Below, in pieces: positions 49,301-61,372 of a stretch of DNA of 64,000 bases. The number at the start of each line of letters is the position of its first letter. Within the stretch, counting starts at the first letter, position 1. The translations under genes and the position numbers were made by a program. The notes under the pieces were generated by a model. That model searched no databases and was not told the DNA's origin. It saw nothing but the letters and a program-made list of their open reading frames with translations. Origin of the DNA: Dryococelus australis (Eukaryota; Arthropoda; Insecta; Phasmatodea; Phasmatidae). Location of the stretch: positions 234,103,178 to 234,167,177 of the forward strand of contig CM057009.1 of NCBI GenBank assembly GCA_029891345.1, in the 5' to 3' direction.

Positions 49301-52300
49301 ATCCCACAAGCCAAGGGCTGCCAACCAGAATAGTCACCTACAGTGTACTTGGGCTTTGTTCAACAACATTTTGCAGAGGCCTACAGAAACTCAAATTACT
49401 TACACTCATGCTCTTGTAACTGCGTTACAAAAGTTAATTGAACAAAAGAATCCCCAATAACTGCTACAGATACTAGAAAATTTTTTCCTCTTCAAATCCC
49501 CCCCCCCCCCCCAGCCACGGGCTCATTCTCTCTCTCTTATATATAGTTTTAATGGAGCCAACTAAGGCTGTGAAAACCAAGTAATACAGTTTTATCAGTT
49601 TTAACTTCAAGGGAAAAACAAGCAACCAATATATTATTTCAGATTAACCCATATATTGCTAATCAGGAGTTGTTGGTATATCTTCACAGTTTCTTTAAGT
49701 TTTTCAACAATTAAGGCCTAGGCCTAAGAGGATGAAGGAACAGGAATAGTTTATTCCATAAATATTTGCAGTATATCCAATTACTATTGGGTGCAAGAAT
49801 ATAATGTAAAGGCAGAGTAAGAAAATTCTAAGCTAATTGAAGTAAAACAAGGTGTCATTTCACGAAAGAGTACAAACTCTCATGTTAATGGTTCAAATTG
49901 TAAACAGCATTTGCCCTTAAGTACATCTCTGTGTTGTGGTTATATTGCATTTTTTTCCTATCCTTAGTAACGTGTTATTTCATTCCAATAAAATATTAAT
50001 GTGTCGTAACAGTCCATTGGACATATATGTTTAATTGTTTTCAACTCTGTAAAAGTTCAAATGCAATAAAATTGTAGGCTAAGTGATACCGGCCGGTACT
50101 GTATATAACATGTATTAGATGTAAATATTTTATATTTTTCCTTCAAGTGTAATTTCAATTCATAGAACTTGCACAGTGACACATAGTAATGTTTTTTAAT
50201 GTAATGCCGTACACGAAGATATAACGCCAAGCGTAACTGTGACATATGAGACATGGACACCCAGCGTATATCAGTGCCAATAAACTCAAAGTTCATACAA
50301 TATAAATTGTGAAGTGAATGTTCCAATATGCACAAAGAATGTACCCAGAAACCAGTGCAAATACTAAGTGAATTCCAGAATATTCTAATGGCTTTCAAAA
50401 GACAGTTCTAAATGAAATCATTACCCACGTGGTAATATTTGGAATATTTTTATCTGTGCAAGTAATTGTTACTCGTATATAAATGTGCAATGTAGATTCT
50501 AATAATTCAAATTTTGTATTGGGCAACCTTGTAAAACCAGTAACTTCACTCTATGTAATATTAGATAGTATCATTGCAAATATGTATAGGTTAATGTTAC
50601 CAATGGCATAATGCAAAACATCACTACTTTTTCTCTTATGATTTTGTTATCTGTCCACCGTGATTTATACGATACTTAGCTCAAATGTTAACAAGTATTC
50701 CATTAAGATGTCTAACGTAAGGTAATCACTTCACAGAATTGAAATGTGTTATTTAACCGTAAAACTAAATGCCACTTGCAAAACGATGCGCAAACTGCCA
50801 AGGTGCAAGTTCACAAATTGTTACATATGAAAATTCTTCTCACCCAGAACATTATCGCTAGTTGCATACTTAACACTTTATTTTGACACCAGCTAACAGC
50901 CAGCGGCGCTAGAACCCATGATGGCGCTCACCACGCACCTGTCACGTGTCCCGCATGTGCACAAAAAAGGCCAATAATTTTGAACTTTCCTATAAATGTT
51001 ATTTTCAGTGTAAAATGTGTTCTATTATAATTTGCAGTGTTTAATATGTCTTAAAATGTGTTCAAGTGTTTGTTACTATTTTAACTTGTTTGATCATAAA
51101 ATACAAAGAGCCCGCGGCACCGAGATTAAGAACACTTAATATTCCAGCATGAACGCTGTCACAAAGAAACACTAAAATAATACTGAAATTCATAAGAGAA
51201 TTACAAAAATGTAAAACAATACTTAATTTAATTTGTGGCATTTTATTTTTAATAATTAAATATTTTACTTTGCGTGCAAGGCACTTCGGCTAATGTGAAC
51301 CGCATAGGCGGCCATGGTAGGTCCGTGCGACGCTTGTCTCTGGACAGTCTGCCGAGGAGCGCTTGCGAGATAAGATATGGTCACATACGCACTACAACTT
51401 TTGTTCAATGATTTAGGTTTCCATAGTTAATTTAGTTTACCGGTTAACTGTTGCTTGCATACGTTTTGCCAGATATTTCCCCCCCCCCCCCATTTTGCTT
51501 TCGCTTTATTAATTTATTTCACCCTTGTAACATTTTTAACTTAATTGAGGAGAAGGAAGAGAAATATGTCGGAGAGGTCATGCGACCCATGCAACTTGAA
51601 TCAGACGCCATCTGACTATGTTATGGCATTTCATTGTAACTTCTGCATTATTGTTACATGCAATTTTAAGGGCTTTATTTTTATGTATGTATTTGAGGGT
51701 ATTTTTCGTGTGTGAATATTTTATGGCAACATCACATATAACCACGTGGCCGATCGACGTCAAGTCTTTGTATACGCCATCGTTGCATTTGAGAGCTTAT
51801 TTATGTAACATCGTATTTGCAATAATTTATTTCAGGGTTCTATGTAAATTTTATTCAGGGTTCAATGTATTTTTCACGTAAATTGAAGCTTTTTTACTTG
51901 ACCACGCTGTCACATTGTTTGATTTTAATGCCACCAGGCATGTTACACGCCTCTAACCACTGCAAATTGCAACAAAAATAAGTTTTTCAGCAAGAATAAC
52001 CTTTTGTCTGAATTTAATTTGCAGTTTCCACGCAGAAATATTGCAATTTCACCTGCATCACATGGTCCGCTACAAATTTAATCCAGTGGCATCCACGCCA
52101 TTTAAGCCTGTTTTCACACGTGTGTGTTTATTGTGAATATTCATCTCGTGTCCCATCTTGTTTCATGTATCATTCAAGTGTTTATGTTTTTTTTTTTTGT
52201 AATTAGTGTATGGTGCAATTATTCCCGTCAGCCGGCTCTGTGTATAGGCCGTCACTATACTACCTACGTGCTGGAGGGCAAGCCCCGACGAGTTTGCGTT

Positions 52301-53497
52301 AATGATGCCGAGTAATCACATGTGTTAATATGTATTAAGGGTTTCATTTGTAATTCACTATGTCCTGTCTTCAAGGAAAAACTGTCAGTCCACCCTAGCA
52401 GCTGTCGGCCCTCTTCCCTTGTGAAGGCTGTGCTTTCACGCACCTCGGTGAGATCATCCATCTAGGCGTGCGTTAGGGTAACTGCGGGCTGGGGAGTACC
52501 CAAGCGGAATTCAAGCGGAATTGGCTAGTCATGACCGAGATAATCAATTCATTGGCACGTTGATGTGTATGCATAATAACAATAAAAGCAAGTCTACAGT
52601 GAACTTAACTCTTTTATTCAGTAGTGACAGTGTCATAGCCACATATGTTTTATTAAGTGTTTATTTCAAATAACGTTAAGTAAAAAGTTTAGTATTGCCT
52701 ACATGTTTGTAAGTACGTACGGGTGAGACAGACACACAGAACTCACAGCATCCCTAACAACCCTGAGTCTCAATAGTGCGGTGATTGGGAAGCACCGCTG
52801 GCACTCAAATTACCAGTAAGTAATAGTGTCATCGTTCGTCTCGTGTCTCATCCGACAGTGTCAATTTCAAACTGTTTACTTTTGTTTTTAACTGTAAAGT
52901 AAAAAGAAACACGTAACTTCAGCCAGAAGGTGCTATTCATAAGTTACGTGGCATTGTAAGGTATTCTTTAAATTAACTCCTAATGCGGGATGCGTAAAAT
53001 ACCACAAGTGCACAAACTTTCTCACTCCCACTTACCCATGTCCATAGGCCTAGAAATTAAGGGGGCCTTTTAAACTTTGAATGTTGAATGTGGCGATGGA
53101 CATACCACACCCCATCTATGGTTTCACGCTATCACGTGCATAGGTATTCACCATAATTTTCTTACAAATTTTTTTTTCAAAAGTCAATCTCTATTCTTGT
53201 TCAGTTAAATGTCACGGGATCTCGAATTGGGCACTCCACCCTTGATACTGCCACAACTATAAATCACGAATGCCACCACCTGTCTTCAGGATACTGGTAC
53301 CCTACGAACTATGGCAAGACTGCTATAACCTCGCAGACCCCAACTTGAACACCTAACCTCAATATTGGACCTTCTACCCTACAGCAGCCGAGTTGGACTG
53401 CTTGTTCAACCAAGGGGATAGTGTAGTGGGGTCCAGGGGGCTCAAACACCAGAACTTAGAAGTTAACCTTGCATATATTATATATTTCAACAGCAAC
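49301..53497. other. Non-coding stretch with homopolymer runs
   Basis: Contains C runs at 49498-49512 and 51480-51491 and two GC-richer patches at 50880-50960 and 51290-51370. At 52210-52640 there is a GC-balanced block ending with AATAAAAG near 52583, which could be part of another LTR but has no second copy. The minus-strand frame at 50057-50398 (113 codons) matches nothing recognised. Confidence 0.45.
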
Positions 53498-54059
53498 CCC
53501 CTGTTTTAATAACACCTCTGAGAGACCTAGTGATGAGAGAGTATAAAAGCAAGAGCCACACTCCCCCCTCCCCTCTGGTAGACGACGACGTGTGAGGTGA
53601 CAACATTAGTGTCAGTGAGACACAGAAGAACGTTAAAGTCCGGGGAACGCTGGGCAATCTACGAGATATGTCTTCCTGGTGAGCATACATCCGGCTAGGT
53701 GGTAAGGCGGCATTCCCTTTATCGAGACCCCATAATCAAAGAATAATATCATGTGGCAAGGCTAGAGTCTATTGCTAAGCTATATTCTTGTATCCGTTTA
53801 GTTACTTGTTCACTTTTTGTTCGTGTAGCTCTATATCTTGTATTATATCAGTAAGGCAGTTCACCGTTTTGTATAATTGTCACCTCTCATATTTAAGTAT
53901 AATATTGTCAGACGGAAAGTAAAGTTAGTGGATTGCGGAGAGAGATATTGTAGTAGTGTTTCAAGTATTGTATTATGTTCAGTTATAAGAGTTGTAATAA
54001 ATATGTTTGGTAGAATCCCCTCTTTCATTAATAGTCATTAACAGTTATTAGTCCCCTGT
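53498..54059 (+). mobile_element. Candidate solo LTR
   Basis: A TATA box (GTATAAAAG at 53541-53549) is followed by a GC-richer leader, a T-rich tract and a polyadenylation signal AATAAA at 53997-54002, the U3-R-U5 order of an LTR. The same 7 bases, CCCCTGT, occur at 53498-53504 and 54053-54059 just outside the block, and TAATAAC near the left edge mirrors GTTATTA near the right edge. The exact ends are uncertain because the usual TG...CA termini do not line up with these repeats. No internal retroelement sequence adjoins it. A short host gene promoter is an alternative. Confidence 0.35.
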
Positions 54060-54071
54060 ACGATCCTGGCC

Positions 54072-54165
54072 TACTGGAGAAAGTGTTGTAAGGAGAGAAG
54101 GATTAAGAGTAGAAGGAGTACTGGAGAAAGTGTTGTAAGGAGAGAAGGATTAAGAGTAGAAGGAG
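54072..54165 (+). repeat. 47-bp perfect tandem duplication
   Basis: Unit 1 is 54072-54118 and unit 2 is 54119-54165. Both begin TACTGGAGAAAGTGTTGTAA. They lie 12 bases beyond the candidate solo LTR. Confidence 0.9.
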
Positions 54166-55918
54166 TAGTTGTATATTATTAGTGATAGGTAGGCAGGAGC
54201 GTTATAGTATTTAAAAACAAAATCATGGGATATAAGTACATATTAAAAGGAGACCCCTGGGATGCATCCTTAACAACTAATGCTGATAATTCACATTAAA
54301 TAAAAACAATGTAAAATAGTTAATAGAATCACAAGACACATGCAGTCCAACCGACAAGAGTATTAAAAAAAAAAAAAATGGTTACTTCAGGTAAAGTCCC
54401 GTTGTAACTTAGCTGTCCTGATAGGTAGCACATCATAGTTGAGAGACCCCAGTGTCGCACAAATTTCCGTGGAGACTGGGGAATTGGAGATGGATGCACA
54501 TAGTTACACCAGCAAGGTGGAATCTCAAAAGACTATGTGTACCCACCCATCAGGAAATCAACCAGCATCCGCAAACAAAGAGTATTCAAGGCTGGGTCTG
54601 GTATTCCGGGAACGTGAATCCAAAAACGAGAACGTGAACCTGAGGACTCAAATAACTAACTAAAAAAAAAAAAAATCTGCAAAAAATTAATTACTAAATA
54701 TATAAATGCCTAGTATGTGACAGAGACAAAAAAAAAAAAGTAACTGTTGCCTTCTCACCAAGGAGGAATAAACAAAATATATAGTGTACATGTTGGTGTT
54801 AACAACCAAACCACACCAACAAGCACACACCACACACAAAAAAAATTGAAGACTACATTGCTAAAACAGCAATGAAACTATAAATTGAACAAAAAAAATA
54901 TCAAGTGCCGAAGAACATAGTGATCAGTGTTGGGCAACACGCCATCTTGAATCTGTGACTGAACAGAAAGTGCAGAGGAAAAACTTGTGGAGCACACAGA
55001 AGATATAAACAAAGGCTGAATGAAAAATTTAGATTTACAACGTTAGATGTTGCATGCTGTCCAGAAGAGGTAAATTGTGCTGAAGCACACTGAGATGGGA
55101 GAAAACAGCATGTGAACAAAGGAGAATTTTTAAAATGTGAAATCATGTGCATGAGAGAAATGCAGAATTGCAGACTCCAGGGAACTGAGTGAAAGGGGGT
55201 AACTAAGACGGCGACAACTGGAGGAATTCACAACACAGCAGTGCACATCTCTTATGAAATACTGGTCTGTAGGCGACACTGGATTAAAACGTAGCTTTCA
55301 AAGTACAAATAGAAAATGAATTGAAATCAAAGTTACGAGAAAAATATGTAACGGGTAAAATATTGGCAAACAAACAATGATTAAATAAACTGAAATACAT
55401 AAATAACACATTTCATATTGACGGTCATACAGTGACATCTCGTAAGTACAAAAAGTAGAATTTTACAGTGAACAGATAAAAATGATTATTTAATTTTTGT
55501 TACACTGCATAAATAACATGAAAATATATACAAATGAAATTTAAATGAAGCTACTAAATAGTTAGATACTTGTCACAGGTTATCTTTTTATTTTAAAATA
55601 AATAAAAATAGGCTCTATAAAGTGTAAATTTTCTTATATTCCCGTTATATAGCAGATATGGGGTAACAAATTTCAGGGTTCTCCAAATAATTCATTTTAT
55701 TTTGACTATACTGTATGAAGAAAAATTTTGTTAATATGATTACCATTTACCCATACTTAATAGGTAGATTTTATTTTCAAAAAGGTATGGGGACAAAAAT
55801 ATACAATTAATCAAAGGAAACAATGCAAATTTGTATAAAAATACATTGAATATAATTTAAATTACTTAAAGCCATTCACCTTACTTAATAAAGATCCCCG
55901 AGAACACCTGTCAACGAG
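54166..55918. other. AT-rich non-coding stretch
   Basis: Several poly-A tracts (for example about 54366-54378 and 54663-54674). The plus-strand frames at 54439-54663 overlap each other and match nothing recognised. Confidence 0.5.
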
Positions 55919-55966
55919 CAGCATCATCCGGCACAATTCCCACATGCAAATATCCTGGAGTGATCT
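55919..55966 (-). repeat. Fragment of the same SINE as at 14.3-14.6 kb
   Basis: The 48 bases starting CAGCATCATCCGGCACAATT match 14518-14565 at all but about five positions, including the shared CCCACATGCAAATATCC. The tRNA-like head is absent, so this is a truncated body fragment. Strand is given by analogy with the first copy. Confidence 0.7.
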
Positions 55967-57571
55967 CACAAAGTCTATTTATTTTTAATTAACTATTCTA
56001 TTATAGCCTCCCCTAGTATGATACTTGATAATTCAAATCAATATAATTATAAATTAATCAGTTTTTTAAATTACCTATCTTCTTTTCACCATCCAGACAA
56101 TGTATGTATCATATCCAGATTGTACATTGTTAAGATATGAGATATCAACTTTTAAATATGTTTGTCATTGAGATATGAGTTAGCTATAGCTGGCTTTAAA
56201 AAGGAAGGGAAATTTAATTTATGTATGATTTTTGACAGAAAATAGTGTTTTTTCTGTATTTTTTTTTTACATAAAAATTGATTTTTTTGGAAAAATGTCT
56301 GTCACGAGATGTCAGTGTTAGACTCTCAATATTCTTTGATAACTAAATAAATAAATAAAATATTTACCATGAATAATTATATAACAATGCACAAATAGAC
56401 ATTATTAAATAAAGCGTAGATGAGTTTGCTATCAAAGATACTGTTGATGAATAGCTATAGAGCACATGTTGCCCCATTCTATTATTTTCACCCCTGTTGA
56501 GTACACAGTCCTTTGAAAAAAGAAGTTGATTTTTAAAATAAATCTATTCCACCTCATTCTGAATGTCATTAACCTCAGGGTGACAAGGTGTACCAAGTGG
56601 TAATAACACATTTTGCAACTACATATTTAAATAAAAATACACCTTCTGTACTGTGTACTGTAATTTGAAAACTATAGACAGGTTAACTTTAGAAAAACGA
56701 AAGGAAAAATTCACTTGGAGATGTTAAAGTCATGTTATTACATGTAATGTTATCCACTCTATATGGTCCGAAAGTCTGAAGATTGAAGACGATGCAACTG
56801 CATCATGAGATTACCCAGGGCTCATAAAAAGTCATATTTTTATACTTTTATGAATTTGGTCACTTCGTCACTGTTTTTCAAATTCTTTGTTTGTTAATCG
56901 CTTTTGTGTTGTGTTGTTACAAAGTATTTCAGCAGGTTTAATTGTTGCTACTTATTCCAAATTACTTTCAGTTGAGTATTAATTGTGACCCAATGAGCGT
57001 TTTGTGAGGGCCATATTCCATGCTCTAGGCTGTTTTAACTCAGCTTGTTGTAGCATTTTACTGCAGAAGAATTTCACTAAATCTTTTTTTGGAAAATTTC
57101 TGCACCTGTTACAATTAACTTTTAAATTATGGGAAGCAAAAAAAATTAGTGTTTATATAGTAAAGGTATTTTATATATGCATACTAAGTCATTTTGAGTT
57201 TAAAAATAGTTCATCTGATTGTTGGGGTCTAGATTATGATTACATACTTCTAAAGAATGAGTTATGTAACTGGTTTTGACACATACAAGAATAATAATTC
57301 TCTACTCCTAGTACTTTGTTTTGAATAACGATTTTGTATAGTTCCAATGATGTCAGTTTATATAGAGTTTTGATAAGTGTATGCAAATTCCAAAAAATAC
57401 TAGTAACATGATTATATTTTCTCTTGACTGAAGCACGTTTCCTCTAATCTCTTAAGAGTGTTTGTTTTGGTGTTACAATAGAGCTAATTGTAGGTTTTTT
57501 TTTTTTAGCAGGGTTGTCATTTATGTTAATTATCATTTGCATTTTTCATCTTTTAGAGTTTGGAGTGAAAC
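55967..57571. other. AT-rich spacer
   Basis: No recognised gene. The plus-strand frame 57004-57279 (91 codons) has an AT-rich composition-driven translation without motifs. Confidence 0.5.
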
Positions 57572-59395
57572 ATGGAGAAGTGTAAATTTTGTCAGGCATG
57601 ATTAGATAGAGACTATTCCCGGATCGGAAAGTGAGGCTATTGGGGGGGAAAAAAAAAAAAAAAAAAAAAAAAAAATGATAATGAACTTTTTTGTATGGTT
57701 TGCCAAAAGACTTTTAATATTAACAAAAGATTTCAAGCAGTTATCCAGTATGCAGACATTGCAAAACACAAGCGGGAGATTGAAACAAATTTGGCCTCAA
57801 ATCAACTCCATCTTTTGCACCAGCCCAGTCCTAGTAGTGTTTCTGGTGAACAGTGCTCACTGCCAACAGGGTCACTTCCTGATCATCTCCATCCTGTTCA
57901 TCGGTTCTGTTGTACAATGCTTGGCACAAAACTAAAGATGCAGAACTCATATGGTGTATGAAATGTGTTGCAAGTGATTAATTATTTTCATTGTGTACAG
58001 GTTTGCATGAAACATTTCATGTAATGTTAGGGGACTCTGTGCCACAACCTTTTTCTCTTGGCAGCAACAAAGCTCTCTACCTCGTAACCGATTCATTGGC
58101 ACTGTATTTTAAGAAGCTACAGGTACAAGAAATGGAAGGAGCTCTCTTTATGTTATATTATGATGAAACCACAAACGCTGCTTGTGTGAAAGAATTGCAG
58201 ACTGGTGTTAGATAATGGTCAAATAAACACAAAATTATTGTTTGCCAGCACTTAGAAATGTTTTACACTGCTACAGCTACTGCTGCAGTTCTGGTAGAAA
58301 AGATAAATGCCCAATGCTATGGCCAATGCAAGTCTTCCATCAACCAACTACCTGATGCTTGGTTCTAATTGACCTAATGTCAACAAAGCAACAGCCTGTA
58401 TCTTAATAATCAGCTTTTAGTATGTAGAAGGAAACCTTTGATAGATGTTGGAACATGTAATATTCATGTTGTTCATAATGCATTTTTAAAAGGACTTTAA
58501 CAACTTGGAGATGAAGTTTCTGATATGGTTTTTGCAATTTATCATTTTCTGACAAGTGACAGAATTTTTCCAGAAGGAAGAGCACTTAATACACATGTCA
58601 GAGTCTAAATTCACTAGTGAGAACTTTACTTGGTACAAAATGCTAACAAGATTCCCTCAGAACACTAAAACTTTAAAACTTTGAGAGTTTTTTCAGCTCA
58701 GAACATTTACTTCCTGTTACTGAAATTGTATTTAATAATGACATCACTTAAGTTTTGCATGCTGTGACAGAAAAAGATAAAACAGTTTTTTGTTTCCAAG
58801 CTCACAATAATTATTCTGAATGTGTCAAGTACATAATGAAAAAGTCTTTTCTGTCCTCTCCATTGCTCAAGTATTTTTCGTGTTTCCATCCAAATGAGAG
58901 GCTTTCTACAAACAGCTGCCACAACACTGTTGAAGTTGCACAAGCAATGCCATGGGAGTTGCTTACTGAAATTTTGTTAGATGAGTGAAAATTGTTGCGA
59001 CTGAGAGTGATGAAGAATGATTGCAAAATAGGAGTGTTAATTTGTACTGGCGCCAGTTTATGGAAATGCAAGGTTTCAACAGCAGCCCTAAATACCCAAC
59101 AATGACAACAATTGTAAAAACTGCCCTTTCACTATCTCATGGAAATGCAGATGTTGAAAGGAGCTTCTCCTCTTCAAGTAGGACACTAAAACCCGACAGG
59201 TATACAATGTCTGAAAGGACACTGAATGCTCTGATGACTGTTAAAAGGACTCTGCTAACATATGACAACAAGCCACACTTAATTTGCATAAGCAAGGAAC
59301 TTCTTGACACGGCATGTATCATATAAGAGCTACAATGCTTACTTAGAAGTAAGACAAACTTATACCATGTAAGGCTGTGTGTGCACTCTGTTTTC
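57572..59395 (+). pseudogene. hAT superfamily transposase relic (BED-like finger, core, dimerisation domain)
   Basis: From the ATG at 57572 the sequence reads MEKCKFCQA, a stop, then a run of G (57642-57648) and A (57649-57675). Next is FCMVCQKTFNINKRF with a following His-Lys, which resembles the BED-type zinc finger of hAT transposases. The core is in pieces: GLHETFHVMLG, LALYFKKLQVQEMEG and YYDETTNAACVKELQTGVR (57991-58215), then after frame changes DVGTCNIHVVHNAFLKGLQQ (about 58445-58505). The frame 59021-59326 gives the C-terminal hAT dimerisation block, with PTMTTIVKTALSLSHGNADV followed by ERSFSSSSRTLKPDR. Its tail reads YNAYLEVRQ to about 59380. The whole enzyme, about 600 residues, is represented but is broken by many stops. 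It belongs to the hAT group with KIAA1586-like domains. Terminal repeats were not found. Confidence 0.8.
57642..57675 (+). repeat. G7-A27 homopolymer block inside the hAT relic
   Basis: Seven G followed directly by 27 A interrupts the zinc-finger coding part. It could be slippage expansion, or the tail of a small retroposed fragment. Confidence 0.85.
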
Positions 59396-59396
59396 A

Positions 59397-61372
59397 AAAG
59401 TCGAATAAAACCGTAGAATTAGAGTTTGATGGAGAAAACCACATTAATGATGGTAATTTTGAGACAGAATGCATTGCTGTATAATCGGTTAACGATGCAT
59501 GTGCTGCACTGGGTGATTCTCCTATTTGTTTAAAAATGTTTCCTCAGCATAAAAAAAGACAGAGAATGGAGCAAAAGAATGATCACCTACGATGTTAAAT
59601 TAGAAGAAAATTAGAAACAGGTATCCATTTTCCAATGATACTACTAACCATGAAGAAATTATTCCAAATAACAATTTAGGTTACCTTGAATTACTAGAAT
59701 ACTTAAAAGGAGAAATTTGCACACGCTAACACGTTTGATGAAAAATAAAACATTTTAAGTCTGGTGCCAAAATGTTGGAGCATTTCTAAAACCAAAATTG
59801 AGTTTAAGTGCAGTGAATATTTAATAAGAAATGCAAGAACTTTAAAGGCAAAACATGGTGTGCTACCATATGTTGATAACAAAAAAGGTGGAAATTACTT
59901 ACGTAAAGAAACCGTAAAAGTTGTAACAGATTTTTACATGAGCGATGATGTAAACAGAATAATGCTTGCATTAAATGGCCGTGGAGCGAAGACAAACGAA
60001 CAAAATTATCTAGTACTCCTTAATTTTAATGAAGTTTACTTGAAATTCAAAGAAACTCATCCATGTATAAAGATAGGGTTTTCAAGGTTTGCTTTCTTAA
60101 GGCCCAAGTGTTGCGTGCTAGCTGGTGCCAGTGGCACACATTCTGTATGAGTAAATACAAACATACAAAGATTTAATGAAAATGATTGTGATGATTCGAA
60201 AGAAAGTTGTATGCTTTCACAATGTCATGAATGACCTGGAGTTGATGTACTGGATGGAATCATCTGTGAGAAAGATGAGCTACTGAGTGAAATAAAGTAC
60301 AAACAATGATTGTCAACTGACCACTGTGAGCTTGCCACCTCAGTGAAAAATATGGACGACTGTTTGATCTAAAGGAAAAGTTGATAAAATTAAAAACCCA
60401 TCACGTTGTTGCAAAATGTCAGTCTGAATTAATGAAATCAAAAAAGGAAGATATTACTTCTGCTGAGTGCATAACTTTGGGAGATTTCTCAGAAAACCAT
60501 ACTTTCCTGATACAAGATGAAGTACAGGCATTTCATTGGGTTAATGCACAAGCCACATTAAATCCATTTATTGCATATTTAAAATTTGAGATTCCACAAA
60601 GTGTGAAAAGTTTTGTGTTGCAATCAACATTTAGACACATAATACTTAAGCTGTTCACACCTTTCAGAAAGTTCTACTTCAACATTTGAAAGACAGATTT
60701 CCCAACTGGACAAAAGTGTATTAGTTTCAGCCACCCATTACAAAAGAAAAAAAAAAACCTTTCTTAACATGGCTAAGCACAAAGATGATTTTGGTCTGTC
60801 TGCTGAATGGCAAAAGTCAGTGTGATGGTGCCAGAGGTACAGTTAAACATCTTGTGACAACGGATAGTTTACAAAGAACCACTGAAAAACACATTACATA
60901 GCTACAAGCAAAGTTAAAATTTTGTTCAACTAAAATTTCTAGAATAATATATTTCTTTGTGTCATCAGAAGATATTGCTTGTGAAAAAAAGTTACTTGAA
61001 AGACAATTTCAAGAAGCTGAAATCATTCCTAACACACAACAGTATAATTGTTTTGTTCCAGTAGATGGCGATATTCTTGCTGCCTACCAATACTCATCAT
61101 CACAGAATTGTTTAGTGGTACTCATCACCAAATCTCAGCAAGTTATTTTGCCAGATCTGAACAATTATGTGTGTTTTATGTATGATGGTGACTGGTTGAT
61201 TGGAATTGTTACAGGTAAAGAAAATGTGGAGGGAGAAGAGTACAAGGTCACATTTTTCCATCCTAAATGCCCAAGCACTGTCTTCAAACTTACAAAGGAA
61301 TTGGTATGGATGAAACAAGTGAATATTTTAAGAACGTTGTCGCCACTTAAGGTTGTAAATCACAATTGAAGA
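59397..61372 (+). pseudogene. Uncharacterised multi-copy arthropod family, copy B (nearly full length, decayed)
   Basis: The segments follow one another on the plus strand in shifting frames. SVNDACAALGDSP lies at about 59488-59526. A DNA-binding-like helix pair at 59764-59890 contains CSEYLIRNARTLKAKHGVL. At 59930-60150 there is VVTDFYMSDDVNRIM, a KIGFSRFAFLRPK strand and VLAGASGTHSV. A Cys-rich element with its second-half Cys lost to a stop is at about 60205-60235. At 60475-60590 there is LGDFSENHTFL and QDEVQAFHWVNAQATLNPF, and at about 60808-60850 a CDGARGTVKH motif. Last comes a C-terminal domain, NYVCFMYDGDWLIGIVTG plus FFHPKCPS (61140-61290), which resembles a Tudor/SH3-like barrel. 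This order matches unnamed predicted proteins that recur many times in arthropod and cnidarian genomes. Function is unknown; a DDE-type mobile element protein is my inference. Confidence 0.65.
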
